This document shows, one piece after another, positions 17,415-25,593 of a stretch of DNA of 64,000 bases. Numbering within the stretch: position 1 is the stretch's first letter; the number at the start of each line of letters is the position of its first letter. The stretch spans positions 124,001 to 188,000 of the forward strand of contig NZ_SLVY01000003.1 of the NCBI RefSeq assembly GCF_004345605.1, in the 5' to 3' direction. Made by a program: the position numbers and the translations under genes. The notes beneath the pieces were generated by a model that was not told the DNA's origin, made no database searches, and saw only the letters and a list, made by a program, of their open reading frames with translations. This DNA is from Rhodococcus sp. SMB37. GTDB taxonomy: Bacteria; Actinomycetota; Actinomycetes; Mycobacteriales; Mycobacteriaceae.

Positions 17415-18257
17415 TCATCGCTGTTCTTCTCCTCGTGGCAGCCACCGGGTGACTCGGCGGCCGAGCAGTTCGACCGCGCCGGACGTGACGAAGCCGAGCA
17501 CTCCGATGGTGATCATCCCGACGAACACTCCGGGGTAGTCGACGATCGTGTACGCCTGCCACGTGCGGTAGCCGACGCCGAGACGTCCGGAGATCATCTC
17601 TGCGGAGATCACGCAGATCCACGCCACTCCGAGCCCCACGGACAGTCCGGAGAACACACCCGGGAGGATTCCGGGGAGCACCACACGTGCCAGCACATCC
17701 CACCGGCTTCCGCCGAGTGTGCGCACCGAGTCCTCCCACAGGGTCGGCAGTGCACGCACCGCATGCCGGGTGCTGACCATGATCGGGAAGAACGCGGCGA
17801 CGAAGGTGATGAACACGATGCCGGCTTCGTCACTGGGAAACAGCAGGATCGCGACGGGCACCACCGCGATCGCCGGGATCGGGCGGGCCAATTCCGCAAG
17901 CGGTCCGATGGTGTCTGCGGCGATGGCCGAACGCCCCAGTGCCACACCGACGATCACTCCGATAATGGCGGCGAGACCGAATCCCGTGAGGATGCGGAGG
18001 AGTGATTGAGCCAGATCGAGGTAGAACAGGTCGCCGCGCAGTTGCGCGCCGAAGGCTGCGAGGACGTCCGTGACGGTCGGCAACGTATCGAACCGCAGCC
18101 AGACACGGACGTCGTGTGCGGTGAGGAGCTGCCACACTCCGACCGCGGCCAGCACGGACACACCGCGCAACAGGCGTGAGCGCCATCGGCTCGTCGTCGG
18201 TGTGTCGACGGCCTCCTGTTCTGCGAGGCCGGTGGGTGTATCGACGACAGCGGTCAC
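17415..18257 (-). CDS. Sulfonate/taurine-type ABC transporter permease (SsuC/TauC-like)
   Basis: A 280-residue membrane protein with about six helices and the binding-protein-dependent permease EAA-loop region (VRALPTLWEDSVRTLGGSRWDVLARVVLPGILP). GTG 18257 overlaps the stop of the binding-protein gene (GTGA). Its stop is directly followed by the left end of the TnpB element, so the cognate ATPase gene has been pushed 1.3 kb downstream. Forms the importer with the proteins at 18254 and 15344. Confidence 0.88.
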   Translation of the reverse strand: MTAVVDTPTGLAEQEAVDTPTTSRWRSRLLRGVSVLAAVGVWQLLTAHDVRVWLRFDTLPTVTDVLAAFGAQLRGDLFYLDLAQSLLRILTGFGLAAIIGVIVGVALGRSAIAADTIGPLAELARPIPAIAVVPVAILLFPSDEAGIVFITFVAAFFPIMVSTRHAVRALPTLWEDSVRTLGGSRWDVLARVVLPGILPGVFSGLSVGLGVAWICVISAEMISGRLGVGYRTWQAYTIVDYPGVFVGMITIGVLGFVTSGAVELLGRRVTRWLPRGEEQR

Positions 18258-19687
18258 GGTCGCACCTCGTTCACGGCGGTGTCGTAATCGACGACGGTGG
18301 CGGTCGGGTTGGTCGCGAGATACCGATCGACCGCGGCGTGAGTGATGAACGGGAAGTAGGTTTCCCCGTCGCGGACCCACAGCGCTTTGTCAGCAAACCA
18401 GCGGGTGCCCAGTTCCGCGTCCGGAACGTATGCGGCGCGGATCGTCTCACCGGCTGCTCGCGCGTGCTTGACCGCACGCAGCAGGCACGTCGGGTCGGCC
18501 GCGACCTGGGTCGTGTCGGCACCGTCGAACCAGATCTCTCCTGCCAAGGCCGGGTCGGTCGCATCGGAACCGCACACCGGGTCCGCGCCGGTGACTTCGG
18601 CGGGATTGCCCGTCTGCGCGAGGGTGGCGTCGTAGTCGAGTCCTTCGGCCTCGAATGCGGTGCGCAACGGGCCGTCGTCGACGAATCCGTCGATCGACAG
18701 TTCCTCGAATTCGCCGATCGACTTCAGGTACGGCACATCGCGTTTCAGTGCGTCGACCAGATGCGGTTTGAGGGTGGTGTCGAACGACGTGCCACCCGGG
18801 CCGTTGTACAGGTACACGACTTCCTGCGGCAGGCCCGAGTCCTCGGCGACTATTCGTGAGGCTTCCAACGGTTCCGTCTGGATGAACCGGGTCGCGTCGA
18901 GCTGTGCGCGCAGGAAGGCATCGAGCACTTCGGGATGGTCGGCTGCGTAGTATTCGCGCACCACCACACCGTGCAGCGTCGGGACGTTCAGCTCTGCTCC
19001 GTCGTACAACAGCTGCGCTTTGTCCTGGAACACCAACAGCCCGGGCCAGGCCACGAACTGCGACAACGCCGCCACCTGTCCGGATTCGAGCGCCGAGGAG
19101 CCGACCTGGGGCTGCTGATTGAGGACCTCGACATCGGTGTTCGGATCGACTCCGGCACGATCGAGCGCCTGGACCAGGGTCCCGTGACCCGCAGACCCGA
19201 CGCTGGCCGAGATCTTCTGCCCGGCCAGGTCGGTGAGGCTTCTCACGGGCGACTCCGGTGGCACGACCACCATATTGAGGGCGCCCTTGGGGTTGTATCC
19301 GGTGACCGAGACGATCTCGGTTCCCGCATTCGGATTCGATTGTGTCCGAGACCCGTTGATGAGCATCGGATAGTCGCCCATCGACCCGATGTCGATCTTC
19401 TCGGCAACCATCTGCGCGGTGATGGGGGCGCCGGTGTCGTAGTCCTGCCATTCCACCGTGTACTCGACCCCGGTCGAGTCCGTGATCGTCTGCAGCCTCT
19501 GTTCGAGATAGCCCTGGGCGCGCAGCAATGTGCCTGCAGTGACGGTGTTGATGGTCTTCGACTGGTACCCGACGACGACCCGGACGGTGTCGTCGGATGC
19601 ACCCGTGTTCTCGAGGGAGCAGGCGGCGGTCGTCGAGACGGCAGCAACGAGCGCGAACGCCGTAACAGTGCGCTTCATGTGGTTCAT
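18254..19687 (-). CDS. SsuA/TauA/NitT-type substrate-binding lipoprotein with C-terminal NosL-like extension
   Basis: A 477-residue exported binding protein, about 130 residues longer than typical SsuA/TauA. A signal peptide ends in a lipobox-like STTAAC (Cys ~23). Residues ~35-365 are the NMT1/TauA fold (GYQSKTINTVTAGTLLRAQG; SLTDLAGQKISASVGSAGHG). The C-terminal ~105 residues (from DPVCGSDA at ~372) contain GEIWFDG, DPTCLLRAVKHA, AAYVPDAELGTRWFADKALWV and FPFITHAAVDRYL. This order resembles the NosL copper-binding fold, though the usual C-G-M is C-G-S here. Two cysteines remain as possible metal or disulfide residues. Start ATG 19687 or 19678. Next to the ferredoxin gene, 9 bp apart. Confidence 0.8.
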   Translation of the reverse strand: MNHMKRTVTAFALVAAVSTTAACSLENTGASDDTVRVVVGYQSKTINTVTAGTLLRAQGYLEQRLQTITDSTGVEYTVEWQDYDTGAPITAQMVAEKIDIGSMGDYPMLINGSRTQSNPNAGTEIVSVTGYNPKGALNMVVVPPESPVRSLTDLAGQKISASVGSAGHGTLVQALDRAGVDPNTDVEVLNQQPQVGSSALESGQVAALSQFVAWPGLLVFQDKAQLLYDGAELNVPTLHGVVVREYYAADHPEVLDAFLRAQLDATRFIQTEPLEASRIVAEDSGLPQEVVYLYNGPGGTSFDTTLKPHLVDALKRDVPYLKSIGEFEELSIDGFVDDGPLRTAFEAEGLDYDATLAQTGNPAEVTGADPVCGSDATDPALAGEIWFDGADTTQVAADPTCLLRAVKHARAAGETIRAAYVPDAELGTRWFADKALWVRDGETYFPFITHAAVDRYLATNPTATVVDYDTAVNEVRP

Positions 19688-19696
19688 CCGTTCGGA

Positions 19697-19924
19697 TCAG
19701 CGGAGGAGATAGGGCATGTTCACGGTGACCGCGCCGGTGGGGCAGCGCGCGGCGCACGGACCGCAGTACCAGCACTCGTCGACGTGCATGAATGCCTTCC
19801 CGTTCTCCGGGTTGATGGCGAGTGAGTCGAGAGGGCAGATCTCGACGCACAGCGTGCATCCTGTGATGCACAGTGACTCGTCGATGGTGACGGGTACGTC
19901 GGCGCGCTGATTGATCAAACTCAT
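19697..19924 (-). CDS. AprB-like 2[4Fe-4S] ferredoxin
   Basis: A 75-residue ferredoxin. The first cluster motif is CITGCTLCVEICP (C-x3-C-x2-C-x3-CP) and the second CWYCGPCAARCP (C-x2-C-x2-C-x3-CP). The context DECWYCGPCAARCPTGAVTV closely matches the beta subunit of dissimilatory APS reductase (AprB), as does the preceding NPENGKAFMHV. It probably passes electrons to or from the HEAT-flavoprotein encoded at the end of the operon. ATG 19924 overlaps the stop of the GntR gene (ATGA). Confidence 0.9.
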   Translation of the reverse strand: MSLINQRADVPVTIDESLCITGCTLCVEICPLDSLAINPENGKAFMHVDECWYCGPCAARCPTGAVTVNMPYLLR

Positions 19925-20682
19925 GTGGTGATCTCCCACCCTGTCGGTTCCGGCCTGCGGGCAAGACTGCCGCGCATCGTGATTCGATCTCCGCGCATGC
20001 GGATGTACTCGAGGTCTACGGGACGCCCGTCGTCCAGCGCTGTGAGGCGTTCGAGCAGCAGGAGCGCCGCGTGCTCGGAGGTCTGCAGGAGCGCAGCGGA
20101 ATGGGCATCCGCGGTGACCGCTTCGAGCCCGAGGTCCGCTCCCCCGAGTGGCCGGTCGCAGATCTCCTCGATGAGCGCGAACACGTCATTGCATTCGAGG
20201 TCGCGTTCGAGCAGTTCGGTTCCGATCTCGGGCTCGAGGTAGGTCTGGTCGAGACTCAGGGGCAGATCACCGAGATAGCGGAGTCGTTCGACGTAGACGA
20301 CGGGACTGCCCGGGTCCAGTTGCAGGCGACGGGCAACAGCCGGGGGCGCGGTGATGACCGATGCGGCCCTCACCTCGTTGCGGACCTCACCGTAGCCGCG
20401 CAACGTCTCCTTCAGACCGAGCAGTGCGTCGAGCCCGTGTTCGTACTTGCGCCCGACGACGTGGGTTCCCACTTTCGGCGCCCGATCGATCAGACCCTCG
20501 TCCTTGAGCAGGGACAGTGCGGCGCGGATTGTGTTGCGGGATGCCCCGAACTCGTGCGCGAGGTCCTGTTCGCCAGGCAATGCCGATTCGTACGCGCCGC
20601 CGTGGATCTGCCGGCGCAACACGTCGGACACCTGTCGCGCCCGGTCGGAGCGTGGTTGGCGCAGCCGCGCGACGTCACTCAT
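19921..20682 (-). CDS. GntR/HutC-family transcriptional regulator
   Basis: A 253-residue regulator. The N-terminal ~75 residues form the GntR winged helix (VSDVLRRQIHGGAYESALPGEQDLAHEFGASRNTIRAALSLLKDEGLI), and residues ~90-245 form the UTRA effector domain of the HutC subfamily (GSPVVYVERLRYLGDLPLSLDQTYLE). First gene of the minus-strand module A operon, so it is likely autoregulated and controls the importer and flavoprotein. Ligand unknown; by context an organosulfur compound or its product. Confidence 0.9.
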   Translation of the reverse strand: MSDVARLRQPRSDRARQVSDVLRRQIHGGAYESALPGEQDLAHEFGASRNTIRAALSLLKDEGLIDRAPKVGTHVVGRKYEHGLDALLGLKETLRGYGEVRNEVRAASVITAPPAVARRLQLDPGSPVVYVERLRYLGDLPLSLDQTYLEPEIGTELLERDLECNDVFALIEEICDRPLGGADLGLEAVTADAHSAALLQTSEHAALLLLERLTALDDGRPVDLEYIRMRGDRITMRGSLARRPEPTGWEITT

Positions 20683-21087
20683 AATCTGTTCCCCCGAGAA
20701 GTTCGATTCGGACGAAACAGGACGATATCGCCGACGGCATCGAGCCCGGATCCGACGGCAAGTGACCGTATCGAGCCGCGGGACATTGCGCCGGTAAGGG
20801 TTCCGGATCGATAGAGGTACCCGGACTCACAGTCCGGTATTACGCCACCTCGCCATGCATTCCGCGAGTTCGAATCACGCTGATCCGAATTCGTCGAGTG
20901 CCGAGAGAGATCGCCCCCACTTCCGGAACGAGAGGTTTTTCGATCCGTAGCACGCGGGAAACCACTGTGGCCGTAGTTCGAATCGTCACGATTTCAACTG
21001 TGGACCTCGGTAGCCGACCTGCCCGAGGATGGTGCGGTTGAACATCTCGAAGGTACGGCCCGGATCGTCCGGCCAGGAGGTTCCGGT
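20683..21087. other. 405-bp divergent regulatory region between modules A and B
   Basis: No convincing full-size gene. It must hold the promoters for the GntR operon (minus) and the TauCAB-like operon (plus). It contains an interrupted palindrome TACCCGGACT-CAC-AGTCCGGTA (20818-20839) and a longer pairing CGGATC (20804) / GATCCG (20882) enclosing it, so a structured leader or operator is possible. AGGAGG lies 8 bases before the permease ATG. A 13-codon frame 21000-21041, VDLGSRPARGWCG, faintly resembles actinobacterial leader peptides. Confidence 0.5.
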
Positions 21088-21975
21088 ATGAGTTTCACCG
21101 CGCAGACGCCTGTGCAGGAAACGGACAAGGTGACGCCCGACATGGGCGACGCACCTCAGCATCGCCGATCCGGGCAACTACGCCGTATCGGCGGGCGTGT
21201 GCTCGCGCTGGTCGTGTTCCTGCTCGCATGGTGGGCAGTCACTGCCGCCGGCCTGATCAAACCCCTGTTCCTGCCCTCCCCGGGCGCGGTGTGGGACGCA
21301 TTCGTCCAGGCCAACACATGGCACCGGGTCGCGCCGGGGGTCGATCGCCTCGTTCAAGGCGAGCAGGGCTACTTCCTGTGGGAACACCTACTCGCAAGCT
21401 GTCAGCGCATTTTCGCCGGTGTAGGTGCAGCCATCATCGTCGGCCCGCTCCTCGGGTTCGCGATGGGCATGTGGCGGCCACTGAATACGCTGCTCGAGCC
21501 CTATCTGAACTTCCTGCGCGCACTGCCGCCGCTCGGCTATATCGGCCTGCTGATCGTGTGGTTCGGCATCGGCGACACATCGAAGATCTGGTTGCTGTTC
21601 CTCGCAGCATTCCCCGCGATCACGATCGCGACCATCAACGGAGTCCATTCGGTCCCCCGCGATTACATCAATGCGGTCCGGTCACTCGGCGCCAACCGGC
21701 TCCAGGTCCTCGCCCACGTCGTGCTCCCGTCGACCGCGCCGGAGGTTCTCACCGGGATCCGCATCGCCGTCGGGTTCGCGTGGACCACCGTGGTCGCAGC
21801 CGAACTGAACAACGGAATCCCCGGTATCGGTGGTCTCGCCTATCTTTCCGGTACACAGCTCGACACGCCACTGACGATCGCGTGCATCGTCGTCATCGGC
21901 ATCACCGCTCTGGTTCTCGACGCACTCATCAAATGGATCGGCGTGCTGGCCGTGCCGTGGAAAGGAAAATCGTGA
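21088..21975 (+). CDS. TauC/SsuC-like ABC transporter permease
   Basis: A 295-residue permease with about six membrane helices (VLALVVFLLAWWAVTAAGLI at the start) and the EAA-loop INAVRSLGANRLQVLAHVVLPSTAP. The N-terminal GLIKPLFLPSPGAVWDAF segment is characteristic of taurine/sulfonate permeases. Start ATG 21088 with AGGAGG 8 bases upstream. The stop overlaps the binding-protein start (GTGA). First gene of the plus-strand operon of module B. Confidence 0.9.
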   Translation: MSFTAQTPVQETDKVTPDMGDAPQHRRSGQLRRIGGRVLALVVFLLAWWAVTAAGLIKPLFLPSPGAVWDAFVQANTWHRVAPGVDRLVQGEQGYFLWEHLLASCQRIFAGVGAAIIVGPLLGFAMGMWRPLNTLLEPYLNFLRALPPLGYIGLLIVWFGIGDTSKIWLLFLAAFPAITIATINGVHSVPRDYINAVRSLGANRLQVLAHVVLPSTAPEVLTGIRIAVGFAWTTVVAAELNNGIPGIGGLAYLSGTQLDTPLTIACIVVIGITALVLDALIKWIGVLAVPWKGKS

Positions 21976-23033
21976 AACGCACAGTCCTGTACGTCTCAGC
22001 GGCCATCGCGGCCACTGCCCTCCTGTCGGGTTGCGTATCGTCCGATCGTGAGACCTCGCCCAGCGGCGACACGTCCTCCGACTCGCAGGCCTGCCCGTTC
22101 GAGGTCGACGAATCCGTCACCACCGACGCGCGCATCGCGTTCCAGGACATCCCCAACGGCGACCTGCTCGTCAAGGATACCGGCATTCTCGAGGCCTGCC
22201 TCCCCAACGCCACGATTTCGTGGAACCGTTTCGCATCGGGCGGCGACGTGGTGCAGGCGTTCGGTTCGGGCAGTGTCGATCTCGGGCTGCTCGGGTCCAG
22301 TCCAGCCACGAAGGCATTGTCGGCGCCGCTGAACATCGGCATGCAGGTCATCTGGATCCACGACGTGATCGGCGCCGCCGAATCATTGGTCGTCCGCGAC
22401 CCCGCGATCACCTCGGTCGAACAGCTCGCCGGTAAGACGATCGCGACGCCGTTCGCGTCGACCGCGCACTACAGTCTTCTCGCCGCTCTGGATCGGGCGG
22501 GCATCACCGACCAGGTCACGCTCGTCAATCTCGCCCCGGATGCGACGGTCGCAGCGTGGCAGAGCGGGGAGATCGACGGCACCTGGATCTGGGAGCCCAC
22601 CCTGTCGCAGCTCACCGACGGACACGTGCTGCTCACCAGCGCCGACACCGCCGCCGAGGGTGTTCCCACCTTCGACCTCGCCGGTGCGACCCGCGATTTC
22701 GTCGAGAGCAACCCCGAGTTCATGGAGACCTGGACGCGCGCGCAGGACTGGGCCGTCGAGCAGCTGCTCACTGATCCCCAGGAAGCGTCCGTCGCACTCG
22801 CGGTGCAGCTGGGCATCACCCCCGACGAGGCAACTCAGCAGCTCGAGGGGCTCGAGTTCCTTCGCGCCTCCGACCAGGCTTCACCCGAGTACCTCGGCGG
22901 CGCGATGGCAACCAACCTGCAGTCCACCGCGGAGTTCCTGCTCAGCCAGGGCGAGATCACCGAGGTCAGCGCACCCGAAACATACAGCAACGGTGTGTAC
23001 GTCGACGCAGTGAACGCGGTCGCGGAACAGTGA
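21972..23033 (+). CDS. TauA/SsuA-like substrate-binding lipoprotein
   Basis: A 353-residue lipoprotein: signal peptide with lipobox ALLSGC (Cys ~22), then an NMT1/TauA-type periplasmic fold. Segments such as NRFASGGDVVQAFGSGSVDLGLLGSSPATKAL, SVEQLAGKTIATPFASTAHYSLLAAL and GEIDGTWIWEPTLSQL are the usual taurine-binding-protein landmarks. GTG 21972 overlaps the permease stop and its own stop overlaps the ATPase start, so all three are translationally coupled. Likely ligand: a taurine-like or other small sulfonate. Confidence 0.9.
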   Translation: MKRTVLYVSAAIAATALLSGCVSSDRETSPSGDTSSDSQACPFEVDESVTTDARIAFQDIPNGDLLVKDTGILEACLPNATISWNRFASGGDVVQAFGSGSVDLGLLGSSPATKALSAPLNIGMQVIWIHDVIGAAESLVVRDPAITSVEQLAGKTIATPFASTAHYSLLAALDRAGITDQVTLVNLAPDATVAAWQSGEIDGTWIWEPTLSQLTDGHVLLTSADTAAEGVPTFDLAGATRDFVESNPEFMETWTRAQDWAVEQLLTDPQEASVALAVQLGITPDEATQQLEGLEFLRASDQASPEYLGGAMATNLQSTAEFLLSQGEITEVSAPETYSNGVYVDAVNAVAEQ

Positions 23034-23827
23034 CCGGCACACGGACGGCCCCCGGCCGAGTCGAATTCTCCGGGGTCTCGAAGGCGTACGGCGACGGAGC
23101 CACCGCGGTGCGCGCGGTCGACACCACCGACCTGACGATCGAGCCCGGCGAATTCGTGTGTCTGGTCGGGCCGTCCGGGTGCGGAAAGACGACCGTGCTC
23201 CAGATGCTCGCCGGTTTCGAGCAGCCCACGAGCGGATCGATCCGCATCGGTGACGACGTCGTCACCGGCCCCGGACCCGAACGTGGGGTCGTGTTCCAGA
23301 AACCCAATCTCTTCCCGTGGAAGTCCGTGCGCGCCAACGTCGAACTCGGACCGCGCCTGCGCGGGGCGTCGAAGGAGGATCGTCGCGCGCGGGCCGAGGA
23401 CATTCTCGAGATGGTCGGGCTGGCCGATTTCGCTGATCGCCGCACCTACGAACTGTCGGGTGGTATGCAGCAACGCGCCCAGATTGCACGGGTGCTCGTC
23501 AACGATCCCCGCATCATCCTGATGGACGAGCCGTTCGGCGCGCTCGACGCGTTGACCCGCGAGAAACTGCAGCTCGAGTTGCTCAGCATCTGGCGCGAGC
23601 ACCACCGCACGGTCCTGTTCGTGACGCACAGCGTCGACGAGGCCGTGCTTCTCGGCACCCGGGTGCTCGTGATGAGCGCCCGCCCCGGCCGGATCATGCA
23701 GGACATCCCGATCGAACTTCCCGAGGACTCCACGGACGAGCGACGGTCGGCCACCGTGCGCACGTCCACGGAGTTCGCCGCATACAAGGAGACGATCGCA
23801 AGCGCGATCTACCACGCGCACAGCTGA
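23030..23827 (+). CDS. TauB/SsuB-like ABC transporter ATP-binding protein
   Basis: A 265-residue ATPase with Walker A GPSGCGKTT, Q-loop VVFQKPNLFPW, signature LSGGMQQR, Walker B IILMDEPFGALD and H-loop LFVTHSVDEA. This is the nitrate/sulfonate/taurine subfamily. GTG 23030 overlaps the preceding stop. Last gene of the importer operon, followed by a strong bidirectional hairpin terminator. Confidence 0.92.
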   Translation: MTGTRTAPGRVEFSGVSKAYGDGATAVRAVDTTDLTIEPGEFVCLVGPSGCGKTTVLQMLAGFEQPTSGSIRIGDDVVTGPGPERGVVFQKPNLFPWKSVRANVELGPRLRGASKEDRRARAEDILEMVGLADFADRRTYELSGGMQQRAQIARVLVNDPRIILMDEPFGALDALTREKLQLELLSIWREHHRTVLFVTHSVDEAVLLGTRVLVMSARPGRIMQDIPIELPEDSTDERRSATVRTSTEFAAYKETIASAIYHAHS

Positions 23828-23837
23828 TCACACCACG

Positions 23838-23877
23838 AAACCCGGCCGCGTCCTCGCTCGAGGACACGGCCGGGTTC
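23838..23877. terminator. Strong bidirectional terminator between the importer operon and ssuD
   Basis: AACCCGGCCGCGTCCTC pairs with GAGGACACGGCCGGGTT (one mismatch) around a GCTC loop, with an A-rich flank on the left and T-rich on the right. It lies between the convergent stops at 23827 and 23887, so it can serve both transcripts. Confidence 0.85.
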
Positions 23878-23886
23878 GAGTCTCGA

Positions 23887-25041
23887 TCAGAGGGCGAACG
23901 CAGGCTTGCGGTCGGCACCGACTCGATCCGGATGCGTCCACAGTCCTCTGCTCTCGAGGATCGGCAGCACACCTTCGCCGAACCAATATGCCTCTTCGAG
24001 ATGCGGCACGCCCGACAGCACGAATTCGTCGACGCCCGCCGCCCGGTATTCCTCGATCAGCGACGCCACCTCGGTGTGGCTGCCGACCAGTGAGGTCCCG
24101 GCGCCACCGCGCACCAATCCGACTCCGCTCCACAGACCCGGGTGGATCTCGAGGGTGCGGGCACCACCGTCGTGGCGTCGTGCGCTGCCGTGCAGTTCGC
24201 TCATGCGACGCTGGCCTTCGGATTCACTGGCCGCGAGGCCGGCCTGTGCGAGCGCGATGTCGTCGGGGTTCATGTCGTCGAGCAATCGTTGAGCTTCGTC
24301 CCACGCCTGCTCGGAGGTGTCGCGGCTGATCGTGTGCAGGCGGACGCCGAAACGCAGCGTACGGCCGAACTCGGCTGCCGCGGCCCTGACCCGTGCGATC
24401 TTCTCCGCAACCTGGGCCGGTGGCTCACCCCACGTCAGGTATACATCGGCGTGCCGGCCGGCCACCGGAAGCGCCGCGGGCGACGACCCCCCGAAGTACA
24501 CGGTCGGTGTCACGGCCGGGGTCTTGTCGAGCCGTGCGCCCTCGACGTGAACGTGCTTGCCCTCCAACGACACCAGATCGCCGCGCCAAAGCCCCCTCAC
24601 CACGCTGAGGAACTCGTCGGTGCGCCGATACCGTTCGTTCTTCGGCTGGAAATCGCCGTACGCACGCTGTTCGCTGCTCTCACCACCGGTGACGATGTTG
24701 ATCAGCAGTCGCCCGTCGGAGTGCTCCTGGTATGTCGTGGCCATCTGCGCGGCCAGCGTCGGCGACAACGCGTCGGGACGGAACGCCACGAGGAACTTCA
24801 GTCGCCGGGTCTGCGGCACCAGCATCGCCGTGGTGACCCACGCATCCACGCACTGCAGGCCCGTCGGGGTCAGCGCGGCCTCGAATCCGAGCTGCTCGGC
24901 GGTACGGGCGACCTGGCCGAGATAGTCGAGGGTCGCGGGACGGTCGCCGGCGTTCGCGCGCAGGTCGGCGCCGTGCCCACCGCCGACGATCGAGCGGCTG
25001 TCGCCGGAGGTGGGCAGGAACCAGTGGAAGGACAGAGACAT
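23887..25041 (-). CDS. ssuD: FMNH2-dependent alkanesulfonate monooxygenase
   Basis: A 384-residue flavin-dependent monooxygenase of the bacterial luciferase-like superfamily, close to E. coli SsuD (381 residues). It cleaves the C-S bond of alkanesulfonates to an aldehyde and sulfite, using reduced FMN. SsuD-specific segments are present: FHWFLPTSGDSR, PTGLQCVDAWV (the active-site cysteine), FGVRLHTISRDT (the R-x-H pair), GVGLVRGGAGTSLVG and SGVPHLEEAYWFGE. E. coli has tyrosine in the SGYPH position; here it is valine. No NADPH:FMN reductase (SsuE) gene is in the window. A cysteine-containing leader peptide precedes it by 72 bp, suggesting sulfur-responsive control. RBS GAGGA 8 bases upstream. 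Confidence 0.93.
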   Translation of the reverse strand: MSLSFHWFLPTSGDSRSIVGGGHGADLRANAGDRPATLDYLGQVARTAEQLGFEAALTPTGLQCVDAWVTTAMLVPQTRRLKFLVAFRPDALSPTLAAQMATTYQEHSDGRLLINIVTGGESSEQRAYGDFQPKNERYRRTDEFLSVVRGLWRGDLVSLEGKHVHVEGARLDKTPAVTPTVYFGGSSPAALPVAGRHADVYLTWGEPPAQVAEKIARVRAAAAEFGRTLRFGVRLHTISRDTSEQAWDEAQRLLDDMNPDDIALAQAGLAASESEGQRRMSELHGSARRHDGGARTLEIHPGLWSGVGLVRGGAGTSLVGSHTEVASLIEEYRAAGVDEFVLSGVPHLEEAYWFGEGVLPILESRGLWTHPDRVGADRKPAFAL

Positions 25042-25087
25042 GAGAGGAATCCTCGAGGTGTGGGAACCGAGCAGGCATCGTCTTGCC

Positions 25088-25105
25088 CGATCACCACGGT
25101 GATCG
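25088..25105 (-). promoter_or_regulatory. Attenuator-like hairpin between leader peptide and ssuD
   Basis: CGATCACC and GGTGATCG pair perfectly around a 2-nt apex, 8 nt past the leader-peptide stop and 46 nt before the ssuD start. Its position just past a cysteine-bearing leader reading frame fits an attenuation or coupling device. Alternatively it is a palindromic operator. Confidence 0.45.
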
Positions 25106-25113
25106 AGCGGAGC

Positions 25114-25221
25114 CTACGTTCGACAGCGCTCGGTGCCGGTGCGACACAGGTCCACATAGAGCCGCCAGCTGTGCCAGACCGTGCGCAGCGACGCGGGCTG
25201 CGGTCGATCGGTGGCGGACAT
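25114..25221 (-). CDS. Short cysteine-containing leader peptide upstream of ssuD
   Basis: A 35-codon reading frame, ATG 25221 to TAG 25114. Its C-terminal part reads WRLYVDLCRTGTERCRT, matching the R-x-[HY]-V-D-L-x-R-x-x-x-x-x-CR pattern of the short 'putative leader peptides' found upstream of sulfur-assimilation and transporter genes in actinobacteria. In mycobacteria, cysteine-rich leader frames of this kind control downstream expression by cysteine-responsive attenuation. Two of the last ten codons are TGT (Cys). It lies 33 bp past the ferredoxin stop and 72 bp before ssuD. The match is by eye; expression is inferred. Confidence 0.65.
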   Translation of the reverse strand: MSATDRPQPASLRTVWHSWRLYVDLCRTGTERCRT

Positions 25222-25254
25222 GGCTGTGACCTCTGTGTTGTGCTGCACGGACGA

Positions 25255-25593
25255 TCACGACGATACCAGGCGCGGTGGGGGCGCACCACGCGGAAGCTCG
25301 GGCCCCACCGCGACACGAGATCCCGCGACCCGTCCACTCCCCCAACCGATCTGCGCCCGATATTGCCCGATCTGATCGCCGTCATTGCCCTGCGCCTCAC
25401 GTGGTGTCGACTGCGGATGCACGAACAGCGCGTCGGTCGGGCAATACGCCTCGCACATGAAGCAAGTCTGGCAATCATGCTGCCGCGCGATCGTCGGGAT
25501 TCCCGACTCGGTGCGATCGAATACGTCGGTCGGGCACACGTCGACGCACTTGTCGCAGCCGATGCACGCATCGGCCAGCAGGATCTCGATCAC
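25255..25593 (-). CDS. 2[4Fe-4S] ferredoxin partner of the AsfA-like flavoprotein
   Basis: A 112-residue protein. Residues 1-65 hold two cluster motifs, CIGCDKCVDVCP (C-x2-C-x2-C-x3-CP) and CQTCFMCEAYCP, with the spacing of AsfB/AprB-like ferredoxins. The C-terminal ~45 residues are low complexity and proline/arginine-rich. GTG 25593 overlaps the flavoprotein stop (GTGA), so the two are made together. By analogy with AsfAB of Pseudomonas putida S-313 (arylsulfonate desulfonation) it would feed electrons to the flavoprotein. Confidence 0.85.
   Translation of the reverse strand: MIEILLADACIGCDKCVDVCPTDVFDRTESGIPTIARQHDCQTCFMCEAYCPTDALFVHPQSTPREAQGNDGDQIGQYRAQIGWGSGRVAGSRVAVGPELPRGAPPPRLVSS

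Noticed and set aside
16162..17739. Second long minus-strand open frame through the TnpB element
   Set aside because: Out of frame with tnpB and without domain motifs; tnpB itself has all catalytic residues.
20804..20887. tRNA-Val(CAC)-like hairpin with a GAGTTCGAATC T-loop-like stretch
   Set aside because: The anticodon-like stem CCGGA-CTCACAG-TCCGG looks right, but only about ten bases separate it from the acceptor-like strand, there is no D arm, and the T stem has a mismatch.
20857..20949. 30-codon plus-strand frame (MHSASSNHADP...)
   Set aside because: No cysteine or leader-peptide pattern, no ribosome-binding site, and no similarity seen.
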